Assembly (NCBI GenBank): GCA_024234935.1
Contig: JACKNI010000001.1
Coordinates: forward strand, 620,001 to 684,000
Direction of reading: 5' to 3'
DNA: 64,000 nucleotides
From: Chromatiales bacterium
Lineage (GTDB): Bacteria; Pseudomonadota; Gammaproteobacteria; Steroidobacterales; GCA-2729495
In this document: piece by piece, positions 60,230 to 64,000 of the stretch
Numbering within the stretch: the stretch's first letter is position 1
Layout of the letters: each line of letters begins with the position of its first letter
Program-made: the position numbers and the translations under genes
The notes under the pieces: model-generated
What the model was told of the DNA's origin: nothing
Databases searched by the model: none
What the model saw: the letters and a program-made list of their open reading frames with translations, nothing else

Positions 60230-62833
60230 ATGAAGAGAATGCTTGTCAATGCAACTCAGGCAGAAGAGTTGCGAGTAGCGATGGTCGATGGCCAGCGCCT
60301 GTTTGATCTTGATATAGAGAGCCAGTCCCGGGAACAGAAAAAAGCCAACATCTACAAAGGCCGGATCACGCGCGTCGAGCCCAGCCTGGACGCCGCGTTC
60401 GTCGAGTATGGCGGTGACCGCCACGGCTTCCTGCCGCTGAAGGAAATCTCCAGGGAGTACTTCATCGCCGAGCCGGCATCCGGTTCACGCATCAATATCC
60501 GCGACGTTCTCCGCGAGGGGCAGGAAATAGTCGTCCAGGTTGAAAAGGAAGAGCGTGGCAACAAGGGCGCCGCGCTGACCACCTATATCAGCCTTGCCGG
60601 CCGTTTCATCGTCCTGATGCCAAACAACCCCGGGGCCGGCGGTGTTTCCCGGCGCATGAGCGGTGATGACCGCGACGAAATGCGGGAAACGCTCAACGAG
60701 ATCGGCGTACCCGAAGAAATGGGCATCATCGTCCGGACCGCCGGCGTCGGTCGGTCGGCCGAAGAACTCAAGTGGGATATGGACTACCTGCTGGGTATCT
60801 GGGAAGCCATCAAGAAGGCGGTCGTGACGCGCCCTGCCCCGTTCCTGATCTTCCAGGACAGCAACGCCATCATCCGCGCCCTGCGCGACCATCTCGCCAA
60901 CGATGTGGGCGAGATCCTCATCGACGACGAAAGCGCCTATGAGGAAGCCCGTCAGTTCGTCGAGCGGGCCATGCCGCAGAATGTACGCAAGCTGCGCCAC
61001 TACACCGATCCGGTACCGCTCTTTACCCGCTTCCAGATCGAGAGCCAGATCGAGTCGGCATTTTCCCACAACGTCGACCTGCCCTCGGGTGGAAGTATCG
61101 TCATCGATCACACCGAGGCACTGGTTTCGATCGACATCAACTCAGCCCGTGCAACCAAGGGCGGGGACATCGAAGCAACCGCCTTTGCCACCAATCTGGA
61201 AGCTGCCGATGAAATCGCGCGTCAGTTGCGCCTGCGTGACCTCGGTGGCCTGATCGTCATCGACTTCATCGACATGGGACCGCAGCGCAACCAGCGGGAT
61301 GTCGAAAACCGGCTGCGCGACGCCGTGCGCATGGATCGCGCGCGCGTGCAGATCGGCAAGATCTCCCGATTCGGTCTGCTCGAGATGTCGCGTCAGCGTC
61401 TGCGGCCCTCGCTCGGCGAATCAGCCCATCAGCCCTGTCCGCGCTGTGACGGCATGGGCTCGATCCGCAGTGTCGAATCGCTGGCACTGGCTGTACTTCG
61501 CCTGGTCGGCGAGGAAACCCGCAAGGACCGTACCTCCAGGGTCATCGCGCAACTGCCGGTCGCCGTGGCCAATTACCTGCTCAACGAGAAACGTGAATGG
61601 ATTCGCGCCATTGAAGCACGCGACAACCTGCAGGTCGTTCTTGTCGCCAATCCGGATCTCGAAACGCCGAACTATTCGATCCGCCGGGTACGTGACGATC
61701 AGCTCGCTTTGCCGGAAAACTCGGCGCTCAGTTACCAGCTTGCCGCACAGGGTGCCGAGGAGTCTGCGGCGGGCGATGAACTCGCGGTCACGAAACCGCA
61801 GCCGCAGGCGCCAGCTGTCGCAAGCATACTGCCCGGCGCGCCGGCACCCGCACCCATAGCGCGGGAATCGACTGCCGTAGTTGCCACAAGCCCTGGGCTG
61901 CTGACCCGTCTGCGTACATGGTTGTTTGGCAGCAGCCCGCCGCCTGTGGAGACAGACAGCAGCAACCGGAGTGGTGGTGACCGCCGGCCGCGCCCGGAAT
62001 CATCCGCACATCGTGGCCGTAGCGACGGACGCGCCCAGGGTCGCGCCCGTGGGCCCGGCAGCGACCGCAACAGCCAGCGGCGCAACCGCCCCCCGCGTCG
62101 TGAGCAGCGTGACGGCGACAGCAATAACCGTGGTCAGGACGGCAGCCGCCAACCGGATGCGCGCGCGGCCGCGGAACCTCGCAACAACGAAAGCCGGCGA
62201 CCTGAACCACGCGATGACGATAACCGTCGCGCCGCGAACGTGAGCGGGGAGAACCGCCAGACCGAGGGCCGCAGTGCCGGGAATGAACAACAGCGTAGTG
62301 GTGGCGGCGCGGCCGGCAGTGAGCGGCCCAGGCGCGGTCGTCGCCGGCGCGGAGGAAGCGGCCGCGACAACCAGGGTGAAACACGTTCCGCCAATCCCGC
62401 GTCCGCACCGGAATCAAGCGGCAACGGCATGGATCATCATGCTGCCAGTGCATCAGCACCACAGGTGCCGAAAGCAGCGGTGGACAGCACTGTGGACCGC
62501 CAACCGCCGGCAGCGCATGTCGAAGTGACACCGCCTGCAAATGGGGCGCCTGCCCCGGTAGCTGCACCAGCCCAGGCTTCTGCTCCGGCTCCGGCACCTG
62601 CCGCAGCTGCCCCTGCTCAGGTCTTTACACCTGCTCCGATACCAGCGCCTGCACCGCCGCCGGTGACTGTTTCTGCACCGCCGCGGGCGCCGGCTCCTGC
62701 AGCTGGAGCTGTGCCGACATCTTCTGCATCTGCATCCGCGTCTGGCACTCCGGCTCCGGCAAGCAGTGTGACCACCCACACGGTATGGACCAGCCGTGAC
62801 AGCGAGCGTCCGGACGCGGACAGGGACGCATAA
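60230..62833 (+). CDS. rne: Ribonuclease E
   Basis: An 867-residue endoribonuclease, core of the RNA degradosome. It starts MKRMLVNATQAEELRVAMVDG. The S1 domain (about 37-120), 5' sensor and catalytic DNase I-like domain are complete: D302 in VSIDINS and D345 in VIDFIDM match the metal ligands of E. coli D303 and D346, and the zinc link CPRC is at 403-406. The scaffold is short and different: a membrane-targeting helix near 556-567 (GLLTRLRTWLFG), an Arg-rich RNA-binding stretch (about 580-730) and an Ala/Pro-rich tail to 835. AAGG precedes the ATG. Confidence 0.98.
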   Translation: MKRMLVNATQAEELRVAMVDGQRLFDLDIESQSREQKKANIYKGRITRVEPSLDAAFVEYGGDRHGFLPLKEISREYFIAEPASGSRINIRDVLREGQEIVVQVEKEERGNKGAALTTYISLAGRFIVLMPNNPGAGGVSRRMSGDDRDEMRETLNEIGVPEEMGIIVRTAGVGRSAEELKWDMDYLLGIWEAIKKAVVTRPAPFLIFQDSNAIIRALRDHLANDVGEILIDDESAYEEARQFVERAMPQNVRKLRHYTDPVPLFTRFQIESQIESAFSHNVDLPSGGSIVIDHTEALVSIDINSARATKGGDIEATAFATNLEAADEIARQLRLRDLGGLIVIDFIDMGPQRNQRDVENRLRDAVRMDRARVQIGKISRFGLLEMSRQRLRPSLGESAHQPCPRCDGMGSIRSVESLALAVLRLVGEETRKDRTSRVIAQLPVAVANYLLNEKREWIRAIEARDNLQVVLVANPDLETPNYSIRRVRDDQLALPENSALSYQLAAQGAEESAAGDELAVTKPQPQAPAVASILPGAPAPAPIARESTAVVATSPGLLTRLRTWLFGSSPPPVETDSSNRSGGDRRPRPESSAHRGRSDGRAQGRARGPGSDRNSQRRNRPPRREQRDGDSNNRGQDGSRQPDARAAAEPRNNESRRPEPRDDDNRRAANVSGENRQTEGRSAGNEQQRSGGGAAGSERPRRGRRRRGGSGRDNQGETRSANPASAPESSGNGMDHHAASASAPQVPKAAVDSTVDRQPPAAHVEVTPPANGAPAPVAAPAQASAPAPAPAAAAPAQVFTPAPIPAPAPPPVTVSAPPRAPAPAAGAVPTSSASASASGTPAPASSVTTHTVWTSRDSERPDADRDA

Positions 62834-62907
62834 GCCGAGGCCGATTGACGACTTGGAGCCCTGGTCACGTCAGCCTGAACACTGGCGTGACCAGCTCGCC
62901 GGGATAG

Positions 62908-63453
62908 TCAGGAATTGTGCTCGGCGAGGCACCGGGCCTTCTCTGCGCTGAGACGCTCAAGCTCGTCGAGCAACCCGGCCATGGATTCCTCAACCATATC
63001 AAGTACACGCTCAAAGCCCAGACTGCCGCCGTAATACGGATCGGGCACACTGCGCGATGTCTGTTCGGGACTGAACTCCAGCAGCAGCCGGACTTTTTCG
63101 TGATGCTCCTCCGCGGCGACTTCGAGCAGCGCGGAGCGGTTGTCCTCATCCATCGCGAGCAACAGATCGAAGCGGATGAAGTCCACGGACTCGACCCGTC
63201 GTGCCCGGAGCTTCGAGATATCCACACCACGACGCAACGCCGCAGACTGCGCACGCGGATCAGGCGGCGCACCTTCGTGGTAGCCATGTGTACCAGCCGA
63301 ATCCACTTCTACAGGCAAGGCCAGCTGACGCTCTGCCAGCCGCTGCCGGAGTATGCCTTCCGCCATCGGCGACCGGCATATGTTGCCCATGCAGACCAAA
63401 AGCACCCGGAACGTTTCAGGTGGCGGTGACTGCCTGCTCCACGGAAATTTCAT
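62908..63453 (-). CDS. Low-molecular-weight protein tyrosine phosphatase
   Basis: A 181-residue phosphatase. P-loop CMGNICRSP with nucleophile C21 and R27, general-acid D138 in DPYYGG, and the SAGTHGYHEGAPPDPRAQ loop. In bacteria these often control exopolysaccharide tyrosine kinases or arginine phosphorylation. It overlaps kdsB by 4 bp (ATGA) and lies next to rne, the order seen in pseudomonads, where ptpA follows kdsB. The basic N-terminus (MKFPWSRQSPPPET) is longer than the core family. Confidence 0.94.
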   Translation of the reverse strand: MKFPWSRQSPPPETFRVLLVCMGNICRSPMAEGILRQRLAERQLALPVEVDSAGTHGYHEGAPPDPRAQSAALRRGVDISKLRARRVESVDFIRFDLLLAMDEDNRSALLEVAAEEHHEKVRLLLEFSPEQTSRSVPDPYYGGSLGFERVLDMVEESMAGLLDELERLSAEKARCLAEHNS

Positions 63454-64000
63454 ACTGCCTTACCTGCAACTGCCATGAACTCCAGCGCGCGCTGGAGATC
63501 TTCGGGCGTATCGATATCCGGACCGTGTGGCTCGAGCGCCTGCACAACACGAATTTCAAGACCCATCCACATGGCGCGCAATTGCTCCAGGTTCTCGCAT
63601 TGCTCGATATAGCACGGCGGGGACGCAGCCAGCGTGCGAAGCGCGCCGATGCGATAAGCATACAGCCCTATGTGCCGGGCGCTCACCGGAAAGCCACCCT
63701 GCTCCGCCGCGGGCAGGCCGCCCATATGACCTGCAGCCGGGATCGGTGCGCGACTGAAATACAGCGCGCGGCCTTCAGCATCACTGACCACCTTGACCAC
63801 ATGCGGGCTGCGGTAGTCCTCCGCTCGCGCAATCCGGGTGCACAGCGTCGCGATTGCCGCGCCCGCATGCTGCGCCAGAAGTTCGGCAACCTGATCGATG
63901 CTGGCGGCTGGCAGCAGCGGTGCATCACCCTGACAGTTCACGACCAGATCTTCATCGGGCCAGCCCCGCAGGTCCGCCACTTCGGCTGCGCGCTCCGTTC
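63450..64000 (-). CDS. kdsB: 3-deoxy-manno-octulosonate cytidylyltransferase (5' end outside window)
   Basis: Activates KDO as CMP-KDO for LPS inner core synthesis. The last 183 codons are present and the N-terminus, with the LPARLAST-type nucleotide motif, lies beyond the right edge. What is seen is typical: DLVVNCQGDAPLLP, HVVKVVSDAEGRALYFSRAPIP, HIGLYAYRIGALRTLA and EQCENLEQLRAMWMG with the terminal DTPEDLQRALEF. The frame continues to the window end with RSAAEV before the first visible Val, so the codon at 63980 is not the start. lpxK may follow beyond the edge. Confidence 0.96.
   Translation of the reverse strand, partial: TERAAEVADLRGWPDEDLVVNCQGDAPLLPAASIDQVAELLAQHAGAAIATLCTRIARAEDYRSPHVVKVVSDAEGRALYFSRAPIPAAGHMGGLPAAEQGGFPVSARHIGLYAYRIGALRTLAASPPCYIEQCENLEQLRAMWMGLEIRVVQALEPHGPDIDTPEDLQRALEFMAVAGKAV

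Noticed and set aside
1..64000. Search for CRISPR arrays, transposases, integrases, phage genes and toxin-antitoxin pairs.
   Set aside because: No regularly spaced repeats and no such proteins were recognised. Gene order and codon use look chromosomal throughout.

Overview
The window is chromosomal DNA from a GC-rich gammaproteobacterium. Several gene orders are classical for that class: trxB / ftsK-lolA-rarA-serS with aat-infA-clpA-clpS, rne / rluC / maf / yceD-rpmF-plsX-fabH, and rne / ptp / kdsB. The two lexA SOS boxes match the gammaproteobacterial CTG-N10-CAG consensus. LPS synthesis (kdsB), a type II secretion module, a TonB-dependent receptor and LolA show a diderm envelope. The genus cannot be named from sequence alone. 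No IS element, prophage, integron or CRISPR array was seen.

Layout. 1-4.8 kb: sucA (cut by the left edge), a DUF5658 membrane protein, a small cytochrome c with a secreted partner, darP. 4.9-9.5 kb: a probable sensing or uptake locus made of a large TonB-dependent receptor, an 8-TM membrane protein in the same operon, and a divergent membrane-anchored LytTR regulator, with a perfect palindrome between them. 9.5-13.8 kb: an operon of a PlpD-type patatin autotransporter, a CBS protein, a CDGSH Fe-S protein and a SET methyltransferase, then a divergent outer-membrane barrel. 13.8-19.4 kb: ion and solute transporters (NhaD, a DAACS symporter), DUF423, and the glutathione-dependent formaldehyde detoxification pair fghA-adhC. 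19.7-21.8 kb: a large surface protein with an internal duplication and a C-terminal sorting signal. 21.9-28 kb: two tRNAs (Arg-CCU, Ser-UGA), NAD-type isocitrate dehydrogenase, trmH, a degenerate histidine phosphatase, a lipoprotein, a BI-1/YccA protein, prolyl oligopeptidase. 28-40 kb: the conserved serS-rarA-lolA-ftsK // trxB-aat-infA // clpA-clpS block. 40.3-46.5 kb: gspCDEF. 46.5-52.2 kb: the SOS mutagenesis cassette lexA-imuA-imuB-dnaE2. 52.2-55.2 kb: a Braun/OprI-like lipoprotein and, nearby, an L,D-transpeptidase that may crosslink it. 55.2-64 kb: fabH-plsX-rpmF-yceD, maf, rluC, rne with a long structured leader, a low-molecular-weight tyrosine phosphatase and kdsB (cut by the right edge).

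Most of the window is housekeeping DNA. The least explained parts are the receptor/8-TM/LytTR locus, the duplicated surface protein, the histidine phosphatase lacking its second histidine, the Lpp/L,D-transpeptidase neighbourhood, and the leader structures upstream of rne and ftsK. All functions are inferred from sequence motifs and gene order; no database search was run.
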